In this document: piece by piece, positions 1 to 8,295 of the stretch
Position numbering within the stretch: position 1 is the stretch's first letter
Layout of the letters: the number at the start of each line of letters is the position of its first letter
Assembly: GCA_025201705.1 (NCBI GenBank)
Contig: MU616979.1
Coordinates: 15,620-28,615, forward strand
From: Dissophora ornata
Taxonomy: Eukaryota > Mortierellomycota > Mortierellomycetes > Mortierellales > Mortierellaceae
Length of the DNA stretch: 12,996 nt
Direction of reading: 5' to 3'
The notes under the pieces: model-generated
Seen by the model: only the letters and a program-made list of their open reading frames with translations
The model's database searches: none
Told to the model about the DNA's origin: nothing
Made by a program: the position numbers and the translations under genes

Positions 1-456
1 CAAGTTCAAATTGGTCAAAGTGGTGTTGGTCTTGAGTGCCTCCGACAGCGCCAGAGCTCCTTCAATCATAATTTTGTTGCCTGCCAAGTACAAAGCGGTC
101 AAAGTGGTGTTGGTCTTGAGTGCTTCCGACAATGCCAGAGCTCCTTCCTTCCCAATCGAGTTGCTTCTCAAGTCTGAAGTGGTCAAAGTGGTGTTGGTCT
201 TAAGTGCCTCCGACATTGACAGAGCTCCTTCATTCCCAATCGAGTTGTACTGCAAGTCCAAAGTGGTCAAAGTGGTGTTGGTCTTGAGTGCCTCCGATAG
301 TGCCAGAGCTCCTTCCTTCCCAATTGAGTTGCTCCACAAGTGCAAAGTGGTCAAAGTTGTGTTGATTTTGAGTGCTTCCGACAATACCAAAGCTCCTTCA
401 TCCCCAATCGAGCTGTACCCCAAGTCTAAAGTGGTCAAAGTAGTGTTGGTCTTGAG
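1..456 (-). repeat. 84-bp tandem LRR-coding array of gene A
   Basis: Five complete 28-residue units and the start of a sixth, cut by the window edge. Each unit is 84 bp and runs LKTNTTLTTLxL, two variable residues, N-S-I-G, then EGALALSEA. The variable pairs are GY, WS, QY, RS and AG. Unit 5 is the most divergent (NKIMIEG). The pattern LxxLxLxxNxIxxxGxxxLxxAL is the ribonuclease-inhibitor type LRR. The opposite strand is also open (11-490), which is a by-product of the repeat's codon composition. Confidence 0.92.
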
Positions 457-2071
457 TGAATTTACAAATACTCGAAATTCTGGAGCCTGAATTGATCGAA
501 GTTTCATCTCTATGGATATCTTAGGAAGATGTGATGATCTTTTGGGTTGTAAACTAGGAAGTTTTACGAAATCCTCGGATAGAACAATATGAATCGTTTT
601 CAAATCGGTGTGCTCCATGATACGAACAAGTATTTCATATCGTGTGGATGTGGAATGAAGTTTGCTGGCGATGCTTGCTTGAAACCTTTCGATATCAAGT
701 CGAAGAATTGATACACTTGACATCTTGAGTGCTTTCTCAAATGCTTCAAGATCAGTCTTGGAGAAATCCCAGTCGAATGTGATATCCAAGTCATAAACTC
801 CAGCCTTCGCTTTGTTGATGGCCTCATAGAACTCGGCTGCGGCAAAGTTAGACTCCAAGGTGACTTTGATCCTCCCAAGTTGCTCATCAAATACACCTCC
901 TGCCAGTCTGAGTACATCACGCAGCTTCTGGGTGTTCGTCTCTTGATAGCCTGATCGATAATGCTGGCGGCAGACCCATTTGACTTGGCCATCCTTAGTT
1001 GTCATGCGGTACAGATTGCCCAGCAACTTGTCTGATTTGTAGGCTTTAAGATATGATCCGAGTTGGCGCAGTTCCACTCCTTCCAATCTCTCAACGCCAG
1101 TAAGGTAGCTCTCAAGGTCATGTAGTGATGCTCTTGCATCGCCTCCAACCTCACCTCCAACATCGACACTACTTGATTTTTTTATCAGCCTGCGACTCTC
1201 CTCCAGATATGCCAAAGAATAATCCACGCCCTGGATGATATTGGAAGTAACCGAGTTGACTGAGGACTCGGCAAAATCGATAGCATCGACCACCTTCAAG
1301 TTCGCTAGCGCTGGTACGACCTGGCCTGCAATACGTACTCCCTGTTTGATCATCTCGAGCATCAATATCAAAAAAGGCCCATACTTTTCAAAGAACTCTG
1401 CGGGTTTGTTGACGACATACCCTTCATGGTTGGTTAGGTGAAGGTGATGAGGGATCTTGCTTCCGGATGCCTTGGTGTGTTCACCACACTCACAGATGAA
1501 ATGCAAGCGGAACTTGGTCTGGAACATCTTCGTCGGGTCCCAGGATGTCGACGTTTCAGGAAGAACAATGAACAGTCTTGGGATAGTGTATTCAAGCAGC
1601 TCATAGTTCTGGGTCAATATGGCCTCTGCCTTGCTCTGGATCAGAATCAAGCGGTCTTTGATGTCTTGTGTGTCCTTTTGAATTCCATCCAGCTTGCGAT
1701 GAACTGCGCCCCCGAATTCAGGATTTGGTGTTGACAAGACAACCTCCAGGACTATATTCGGGCAATGCTTGATGCAGTTAGGCACGATTCTAAAGTGTAG
1801 AAATAAAATAAAGTGCCTCCTCAGCATGGCTGTTCTTCTTGACCTGATCTCAATATGTATTGAGTCCACATCTATATGCTTTCCGCTACCTTTTTTGATG
1901 CGAATCCTTCATCATAGTGACGGTAATTTCGCCGTTCCTGACATTATTGACCCCAGGAAATGCCAGTTGGATGTCCTCCCAGTTAACGACATTCTGCCCA
2001 TTGATATTGTGGAGAGGGATATTTTCGATATCTGACTTCCCAATCAAGCGGAATGATTGAATGTCTTCCAT
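1..2071 (-). CDS. LRR (RNI-like) protein gene A, 3'-partial
   Basis: Two exons are visible: 2071-1890 and 1789 to the left edge. The intron 1889-1790 (100 nt, GTAGCG...TTTAG) is phase 2 and splits an Arg codon (AG|A). I translated exon 2 by hand: it has no stop from 1789 to 1, giving 657 residues before the window ends. Order: header domain (about 1-80, with FRLIG, NGQNVVNWEDI and AFPGV, then CPNIVLEVVLS after the intron); short linker; PRLFIVLPE; FICECGEHT and PHHLHL; HEGYVV; KYGPFLILMLEMIK; RQLGSYL; YRMTTKDGQVKWVC; an alpha/beta region; then LRRs from about residue 506. The ATG at 2071 aligns with the start of gene B, where a stop lies just upstream; A itself is open 40 codons further, to 2191. 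Intracellular role unknown; the array suggests protein-protein recognition. The family is familiar from Mortierella-type genomes but, to my knowledge, unnamed. Confidence 0.85.
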
Positions 2072-2255
2072 CGCTGGCTCTTGACGACTTACGTATGTAA
2101 AAAGAATGTGGGAAAGCGGGTGAGGGTGTGAGTTCAGGAAAAAAGATGAGATGGGGAGAAAGAGATTGATATGAGCGATTTGTGAAAGCATGAGTTAACC
2201 ACCACAGTCTGCGCGAGTGCACCATGCTTGTAAGAGGTGGTGTTTTGCATAATCG
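2072..2255 (-). promoter_or_regulatory. 5' flank of gene A, conserved with gene B
   Basis: This stretch upstream of the gene A start aligns closely with 8139-8276 upstream of gene B. Both share a purine-rich plus strand (pyrimidine-rich in the gene's own direction), including GTATGTAAAAAGAAT, GAGGGTGTGAG, AAAAAAGATGAGATGG and, at the far end, GAGGTGGTGTTTTGC. No clear TATA box is seen. It probably holds the 5' leader and core promoter. Similarity stops at about 2256, and 2256-2367 is AT-rich DNA in which I recognise nothing. Confidence 0.45.
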
Positions 2256-2367
2256 AACATTTACTATACTTCCTTTTTTTTGACTGTCAAAGTTTGAAGT
2301 CCAACTGTGGCTCGAACATGTGTACATGTACAGTTCAGTGCCCTAGAAAAGTTAATAAAAAATTGAG

Positions 2368-2869
2368 TCCTGAGTTTTCACGCTCGCGGTTTCAGTGAGC
2401 GTACCCAGCCAGGAATAGATGGAGCGGCCAAAAGTGATTGAAGGGAGCTCATTTTGTTTTAACGGTGCCATGCCATGGGGGTCTAATTCCAACTCCCATT
2501 CCTCTGAATATGGCAGGAGATGAATCTGCCAGCGAGTCTTTTGCGTCCCCGGCCTGCATCCCTACTACCATAGCTCATTGTTTAAAGGTTGACTCTGGTT
2601 TTCGCAGTCTGAGATGGTGAACTGGGCTTGGTAGATGTGTTAGCACACCTTTAGATCCATCTCTCGCCGTATTCAGGGAATGGGAGTGGGAATTAAACCC
2701 CTAAGTGATGTTGATCAGTTTGGCATGGCACCGTTAAAACAAATATGAGCTCCCCTTCATTCACTTTTGGCAGCTACATCTTTTCCTATTAAGAACGTGG
2801 GTACGCTCACTAAAGCCATTTTCGACCTTTGTATATGAAAAGAACGGCCGCGAGCGTGAAAACTCAGGA
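2368..2869. mobile_element. Foldback MITE-like element, 502 bp
   Basis: Perfect 22-bp terminal inverted repeats lie at 2368-2389 and 2848-2869, starting TCCTGAGTTTTCACGC and ending GCGTGAAAACTCAGGA. Complementarity continues imperfectly inward along both arms (about 2368-2530 and 2653-2869). Shared blocks include AGTGAGCGTACCCA, GCCAAAAGTGA, TTTTAACGGTGCCATGCCA and ACTCCCATTCC. The right arm carries about 45 bp extra. The spacer of about 120 bp has no coding signal. I see no convincing target-site duplication: the flanks are ...AATTGAG and TTTACGA. It is a non-autonomous DNA transposon or foldback repeat; the superfamily cannot be assigned. Confidence 0.8.
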
Positions 2870-3424
2870 TTTACGAAGTGAAAAGGGGGCTCGTTCGATT
2901 ACCTTTGGAGGGCACTACACAACAAATCTGTACTTGTGGAGCTTTTCCCCGGATGACAATCTAAAGGAGTATCTCACTGTGGCCCCAGTCACCTTTGCCA
3001 GCTTATTATGGACTAAAACCTCCCAAAATGCATAAAGTATTCTGCTCCCGTTTTTGTCCAAACGAGACTCGGAATAAATTTGCCTCGCCGCCCCAACTTT
3101 AGAATACGCGTTATATCATCGTTGCTTGCTTTCTTGTCACAAATAAATTGCCGCCCTTTTTCTGTCGGTGTCCCAAGGTCCTAGAGCGAGGTAACTTGTG
3201 CATCTCTCGAATAAATTTGTGGTCGGCTTTGGGAAACGATTTCAGCGCTATCTGGAGCTGCTCTGTCTTAAAGAGCGTGGCAACTCTCCTTTGGGTATGC
3301 TTGCGCGCTATCGATTTCGACAGTTGGGTCATGAGTTAGAGTGAATTCGTTGTATTCTTTGTTGTCGATGCGCAAGAGAAACAAAGCCATGGATGAAGTG
3401 ACAAACTGATTTTATTCAACATTT
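2870..3424. other. Unassigned intergenic stretch
   Basis: I see no recognisable gene between the MITE-like element and the Helitron relic. The only ORF of note is on the minus strand (3332-3111). Three copies of AATAAATT(T)G occur at about 3073, 3142 and 3210, spaced 69 and 68 bp, but the sequence between them does not align convincingly as a tandem repeat. Confidence 0.4.
3111..3332 (-). CDS. Small basic hypothetical ORF
   Basis: A 73-residue ATG-initiated ORF, rich in Lys, Arg, Gln and His, with segments such as KHTQRRVATLFKTEQ and LPRSRTLGHRQKK. I do not recognise it. It sits among transposon relics, so it may be a scrap of an element's DNA-binding region or chance. The plus strand is also open across most of the interval, which weakens the coding case. 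Confidence 0.2.
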   Translation of the reverse strand: MTQLSKSIARKHTQRRVATLFKTEQLQIALKSFPKADHKFIREMHKLPRSRTLGHRQKKGGNLFVTRKQATMI

Positions 3425-3990
3425 TTGTATGCGACTCCAAAGACAGATTTGAAATTGCGTTATTTGAACCTGTCTAAATGCATAGAAAAGGTCTCGGCCC
3501 ATGGATATGCAGCTAGACAAGACCTACTCAGCTCTCCTTTCAAGCCTTACGATGCTTCTTTTGCTACACCGGAACCTAGTAGCGCAGAGCCTCTTTCCAC
3601 AGTGCTCCGGAGGATTATTATGAAAATGGAGGTGAAGACAATGACTACGACCCATACGAGTCGGATGATGAAAATGAAGACACTTTATTTACAACTCTTG
3701 CAACTGCATGCCCACATTGCGATTGTTTAGTCTGGGTTCAAGAGCGTTCGTCTGGCTCCAGGACCAATCCAGTGTTCTCAATTTGTTGTGCCAAAGGAAC
3801 CATCACCCTGCCACAAGTCAAACCATACGACAAGATCCTGAATCTAACCCAAAAGAATGACTTCTGGAAAAACATCCGGTTGTTCAACTCTGCCTTCGCT
3901 TTTGCATCAATATTGAGTTTTCTGTCCTTCGCCAACGGTATTTTTTACTCACCCTCATGCCGCCTGCCTCTGTTTCTCAAGGACATCTAA
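3425..3990 (+). pseudogene. Helitron helicase N-terminal relic
   Basis: Frame 1 is open from 3583 to the TAA at 3988-3990. It carries an acidic stretch (DYYENGGEDNDYDPYESDDE), then CPHCDCLVWVQER, TNPVFSICCAKGTITLPQ, and WKNIRLFNSAFAFAS. The CPHC...W..ER, xFSxCCxKGxxxLP and NIRxxNSAFAFxS series is the signature found just before the Rep/helicase core of fungal and animal Helitron proteins. The preceding segment, 3425-3602, is open in frame 2 and probably joins by a frameshift or lost intron near 3600. The ORF runs into the dispersed repeat near 3949 and stops. No HUH Rep motif, helicase motif, or Helitron 3' hairpin and CTRR end is visible, so this is an immobile fragment. Confidence 0.7.
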
Positions 3991-4172
3991 TATCCATTCC
4001 CCGGCTGATTACAGCCCTCAGAGGAACGTCCTCGACCCGCATTCTTTGCCTAAAAGTCACCTCCACACATGAGGCTTCACCTGCGGCCAGCTTCTATAGT
4101 TCTGAGGTCCGGAAAGGAGCGCATTTTAATGGCTGCAGTAGTGATGCAACCCTCAAACTCGATACTTCCTAA
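3949..4172 (+). repeat. Dispersed direct repeat, copy 1
   Basis: It aligns in the same orientation with 8296-8511. Shared blocks include CTGTTTCTCAAGGA, GAGGAACGT, CCAGCTTCTATA, TTCTGAGGTCC, GTAGTGATGCA and CTCAAACTCGATACTTCC. The second half stays open in one frame in both copies (PAASFY.SEV.KGA.FNG.SSDA.LKLDTS), which hints at a coding origin. Copy 1 contains a short insertion (CACACATGAGG region) relative to copy 2. The family is unknown. Confidence 0.75.
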
Positions 4173-4440
4173 CAGCGCAATAAAACTTATCGGTATTATA
4201 ATAATTGCCGAGGGCGGTATTTTTTTCAGATCATTTTTTGGTTGTCATCATGTCCTTTCGCCTCTCACCACAAAAGGAACTCCCCGCTGTTCCCTTTCGT
4301 TTCTCATGACAACAGATTGTCGGCATGCGCAAAGCTGGCGTCAATGGCCTAGCAATCGTGAAAGAAGTTCAAGTGTGCGACGAAAAGTCCAAAGAGATAT
4401 TTTGCGATGCAAGAGGGACTTTACCATATCGACGCGCTAT
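4173..4440. other. Unassigned stretch between repeat and MULE relic
   Basis: Frame 1 stays open here, but I recognise no motif. It includes an AT-rich patch around 4180-4210 and a TTTTTTT run near 4220. It may be the degraded 5' part of the MULE-like gene that follows. Confidence 0.35.
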
Positions 4441-5340
4441 GCATGCATTAGTTTTTCTACAGTCATGTCGCCCCTAATCTTCAAACTCAAGGACGTCCTT
4501 CGCTACTCTCTCCGCTATGACTTCATGGTGCCGGTCGAACCTCATCCTTTGCAAAGCAATCTTGATTCGCCTCTCCCTTTCAAAGCGAGGTTCACCTGCA
4601 GAATATTGGTCGCGAGAGAATTGCCATTAATCGGTGTATTTTCTGAGAGAAATTCCAGGCCATTTTATCTTCATGGTGACAATGGACAAGACTCGTCTCT
4701 TCCTAATTATTCCCGGGAGCAAGGAGAACACGCAAAAGGTCCAGGTCTACATCGATCTAACGATTGGACACTTAAGCATGTATGCAGGCATTGGGAATAG
4801 GAGCACCGGATTAGCCTCAAGCGCCAATCTGCAGATGCAAAGTGTATATTCGAATGAGGAAACTGGCTGGCCAAGACCAAGACCAAGTCGATGTCGAATA
4901 TCATTGGAAACACAACCACAGCAATCTCCTGAAAGCAGTGGCCGCAGGTCTTCTTGAGGCAAACGAGTTCGAACGAGCAAGGAGACAGATCCAAGAGGCT
5001 CATAATTAAAAGGCGATCAAGAACAAGCTGCCTCCTAGCAGCGAGCAGATGCAACAAGGGGTTTCTTCATCTTGATCTGATAATCGGCATTATTAATTTG
5101 TTTCTTGGAATAGCTTGAACGTGGCGGGAAACCCCCTCCTGGGCTATTCATCAAATACGCGGATATTCGACATGGTGTGCACCATAAGAGAAAGATGAGG
5201 TCACAGAGAAGAGAACATGTTGTGCAAAGCGTGGCGATGTGGACCGACGATATCGGGTGGAAAGGAGGGAGAGGACTATTTCTGAGCGACATTGATCCAT
5301 CTGATAAAGAGTATTATACGGTCGCATCATCATTCCTGTG
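4441..5340 (+). pseudogene. MULE/FAR1-like transposase N-terminal relic
   Basis: Several open pieces in order resemble the N-terminal part of MULE-type fungal transposases. Frame 1 (to 4800) has FYLHGDNGQDSSLPN and WTLKHVCRHW. Frame 3 (about 4830-5072) has CRCKVYIRMRKLAGQ, then VDVEYHWKHNHSNLL, an in-frame TAA at 5007, then KAIKNKLPPSSEQM. Frame 2 (about 5122-5340) has FIKYADIRHGVHHKRK, SVAMWTDDI, GGRGLFLSDIDP and EYYTVASSF. The C..C plus HNH arrangement fits a FAR1/FLYWCH-like zinc-binding domain. The YADI...LW...G..LF...DP pattern fits the linker before a MULE DDE domain. Frame changes and stops mark it as dead, and the catalytic DDE region is not visible. Confidence 0.6.
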
Positions 5341-5628
5341 CGCTAGGGGTGGATGGATGAGAGAACCGATGACCGATGATGGTGGTGGTGATGATGATGA
5401 GGGGACTGCGGTGCTAGCAGGTATATTAATGTATTAATGCATAATTTTCTATAAAGTTTTAATATTCCCCACGGTGTTGTTCATCATGTCAGTCTGGAGC
5501 GCATCGCGATACGCGCGCTGTTGAGAGGATTTTCTTTTCATTTCCTGATTCCACATTTCCTTCACTTGGCTGACAGTTTCTGTATATGCTACTATATCCA
5601 ATTGTCACATCTACTGGCCATGGACACA
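5341..5628. other. Intergenic, downstream of gene B
   Basis: It holds a low-complexity GATGATGGTGGTGGTGATGA tract (5370-5402) and AT-rich DNA at 5418-5470. I see no AATAAA in the gene B direction and no further gene. Confidence 0.4.
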
Positions 5629-8138
5629 TTAGTCAATGCTCGAGAGCCTTTTCCAATCGAGTTGCAAGTCCAAAGAGGAAGTGGTGTTGGTCTTGAGTGC
5701 CTCCGACAGTGCTAGAGCTCCTTCCTTCCCAATCGAGTTCCTGTACAACTTCAAAGTGGTCAAAGCGGTGTTGGTCTTGAGTGCCTTCGACAGTGCTAGA
5801 GCTCCTTCATTCCCAATCGAGTTGCCTTCCAAGTCCAAAGTGGTCAAAGTGATGTTGGTCTTGACTGCATCTGACAGTGCCAGAGCTCCTTCCTTCCCAA
5901 TCAAGTTGTTCAATAAATTCAAAGTGGTCAAAGTGGTGTTGGTCTTGAGTGCCTCCGATAGTGCCAGAGCTCCTTCATTCTCAATCAAGTTGCTCTGCAA
6001 GTCCAAATTGGCCAAAGTGGTGTTGGTCTCGAGAGTCTCCAACAGTGCCAGAGCTCCTTCTTTCCCAATCGAGTTGTCCCTTACGTTCAAAGTGGTCAAA
6101 GTGGTATTGGTCTTGAGTGCCTCCAACAGTTCCAGAGCTCCTTCCTTCCCAATCGAGTTGCCCGCCAAGTTCAAAGTGGTCAAAGTGGTGTTGGTCTTGA
6201 GTGCCTTCGAGAGTGCCAGAGCTCCTTGATTCCCAATCGAGTTGCCTTCCAAGTCCAAAGTGGTCAAAGTGGTATTGGTCTTGAGTGTCTCCGAGAGTGC
6301 CAGAGCTCCTTCTTTCCCGATCGAGTTCATCCACAAGTTCAAGGTGGTCAAAGTGGTGTTGGTCTTGAGTGCCTCCGACAGTGCCAGAGCTCCTTCATTC
6401 CCAATCGAGTTGCCCCTTAAGTCCAAAGTGGTCAAAGTGGTGTTGGTCTTGAGCGAATTTGCAAAAATTCGAAATTCGCTAGCTTGAATCGATCGAGGTT
6501 TTATCTCAAAGGATGCCTTAGGAAGATGTGATGATCTTTTGGGTTGTAAACTAGAAAGTTTCATGAAATCCTTGGATAGAACGATATGAATCATTTTCAT
6601 ATTGGTATGTTCTATGATTCGAACAAGTATCTCATATCGTGTGGATGTTGAAAATAGTTTGCTGGCGATGCTTGCTTGAAACCATTGGAGATCAAGCCGA
6701 AGAATTGATACACTGGACATCTGGAGTGCTTTCTCAAATGCCTCAAGATCAGTCTTGGAGCAATCCCAGTAGAATGTGATATCCAAGTCGTACACACCAA
6801 CCTTCGCTTTGTTGATGGCCTCATAGAACTCGGCTGCAGCAAAGCTAGACTTCAAGGTTACTTTGACACTCCCAAGATGTTCATCAAATACGCCTCCTGC
6901 CAGTCTGACTACATCACGCAGCTTCTGCGTGTGCGCCTCTGCATAGCCTGCTCGATAGTGGTGGTGGCAGACCCATTTGACTTGGCCATCCTTAGTCGTC
7001 ATGCGGTACAGATTGCCCAACAGGTTGTCTGAATTGTTAGCTTCAAGATATGATCCGAGTTGACGCAGTTCCACTCCTTCCAATCCCTCAACGTCAGTGA
7101 GGTAGCTGCTAAGGTCATCTGGCAATGTTCTTGCATCACCTCCAACATCGACACCATTCGATTTTTTTATCAATCCGCGACTCTCCTCCAGATATACCAA
7201 AGAATAATCCACGCCCTGGATGATCTTGGAAGTAACCGAGTTGACAGAGGACTCGGCGAAATCAACAGCATCGACTACCTTCAAATTCGCTAACGCTGGT
7301 ACGACGTGGCCTGCCATTCCTGCTCCCAGTTTGATCATCTCGAGCATCAACATCAAAAAAGGTCCGTACTTCTCAAAGAATTCTGTGGGTTTGTTGACGA
7401 CATATCCTTCATGGTTGGCGAGGTGAAGGTGATGAGGAATGTTGCTTCCGGATGCCCTGGTGTGTTCACCACACTCACAAATGAAATGCAAGCGGAACTT
7501 GGTGCGTAGCATCGTCGCCGGGTCCCAAGATGTCGATGTTTCAGGAAGAACAATGAACAGCCTTGGAATGGTGTATTCAAGCAGCTCATAGTTCTGGGTC
7601 AATATGGCTTCTGTCTTGCTCTGGATCAGAATCAAGCGATCTTTGATCTCTTGTGCGTCCTTCAAAACCTGCTTAACAAATTCTTGCGTCGTATGGCCTT
7701 GATCATGAAGTCCGCCCAGCTAGTCAAGCACTGCACTCTCGAATCCAGGATTTGGAGTCGACATTGGATAGTCAATATCGTCGTGTTTGACTATGGTGGA
7801 CAAGACAACCTCCAGGACTACATTCGGGCAATGCTCGATGCAGTACGGCTCGATTCTAAAGTGTAGAAATAGAATAAAGTGCCTCCTCACCATAGCTGTT
7901 CTTCTTGACCTCGATCCAACTATGTATTGAGTCCACATCTGCATGCTTTTCGTTACCTGATTTGATGCGAATCCCTCATCATAGGGACGACAACTTTGTC
8001 GTTTTTGACATATTTGACCCCAGGAAAGACTTGCTGGATGTCCTCCCAGTAAACGACATTCTGCCCATTGACATTGCCGAGAGTGATGTTTTCGATATCT
8101 AAATTCCCAATCAAGCGGAATGATTGAGTGTCTACCAT
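5629..8138 (-). pseudogene. LRR (RNI-like) protein gene B, one nonsense codon
   Basis: Exon 1 is 8138-7957 and exon 2 is 7855-5629. The intron 7956-7856 (101 nt, GTAACG...TTTAG) is phase 2 at the same Arg codon as in gene A. The ATG at 8138 has TGA two codons upstream in frame. The reading frame holds 802 codon positions: header domain 1-80 (FRLIG, GQNVVYWEDI, VFPGV, CPNVVLEVVLS); TAG at codon 106 (7722-7720); IKDRLILIQSKTEAILTQ; PRLFIVLPE; FICECGEHT (about 195-203) and PHHLHL; HEGYVV; YGPFLMLMLEMIK; YRMTTKDGQVKWVC; LRRs from 529. Gene A has AAG at the aligned codon, so TAG looks like a point mutation. The 678 codons after the stop stay open, so inactivation is recent, or the stop is bypassed by a TTG/internal start, readthrough or an unseen intron. 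The end of the protein is out of LRR register. Confidence 0.82.
5632..6453 (-). repeat. 84-bp tandem LRR-coding array of gene B
   Basis: Nine full 28-residue units plus a damaged tenth. The variable pair before the conserved Asn reads, in order, RG, WM, EG, AG, RD, QS, LN, EG, YR. The residue after IG (or IE) alternates mostly N and K: N,K,N,K,K,N,K,N,K. The last unit has lost a few bases within TLTTL and around the variable pair, giving TTSSLDLQLDWKRLSSID and a stop. Long plus-strand ORFs over this array (5636-6229, 6242-6487) are antisense shadows. Confidence 0.93.
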
Positions 8139-8276
8139 AGCTCACTCTTGATAACTTAGTATGTAAAAAGAATATGAGAAAGCGAGTGAGGGTGTGAGTG
8201 CTGGAAAAAAGATGAGATGGAGAAAAAGAGGTTGATATGAGTACCACGCTTGCAGTCTAAGAGGTGGTGTTTTGCT
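8139..8276 (-). promoter_or_regulatory. 5' flank of gene B, conserved with gene A
   Basis: It matches 2072-2255, except that gene B lacks about 30 bp present upstream of A. The shared blocks are GTATGTAAAAAGAAT, GTGAGGGTGTGAGT, AAAAAAGATGAGATGG, TTGATATGAG and GAGGTGGTGTTTTGC. Similarity ends at about 8276, just before the dispersed repeat, so the duplicated block that carried the LRR gene ends here. Confidence 0.45.
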
Positions 8277-8295
8277 TTCAGAGAAACACATTCAC

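Noticed and set aside
11..490. Plus-strand ORF of 159 codons with repeated VVKVVLVLSASD
   Set aside because: It is the antisense of the gene A LRR array. The repeat's codon make-up keeps the opposite strand open, while domains upstream exist only on the minus strand.
2438..2620. Plus-strand ORF inside the foldback element
   Set aside because: It lies across the left arm and spacer of the MITE-like element and has no protein-like features.
5636..6487. Plus-strand repetitive ORFs with VLSASDSARAPSFPIEL
   Set aside because: Antisense shadow of the gene B LRR array, for the same reason as in gene A.
5629..7665. Taking the 678-codon frame alone as a complete gene
   Set aside because: It begins at a TTG. 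The same frame continues upstream to the TAG at 7722 and beyond it into exon 2, and the header exon matches gene A.
7720..7800. A second intron ending at the TAG (7722-7720) of gene B
   Set aside because: The only upstream GT choices (for example GTCAAA) are poor donors, and gene A has coding sequence with AAG at the same place. A nonsense change is simpler.
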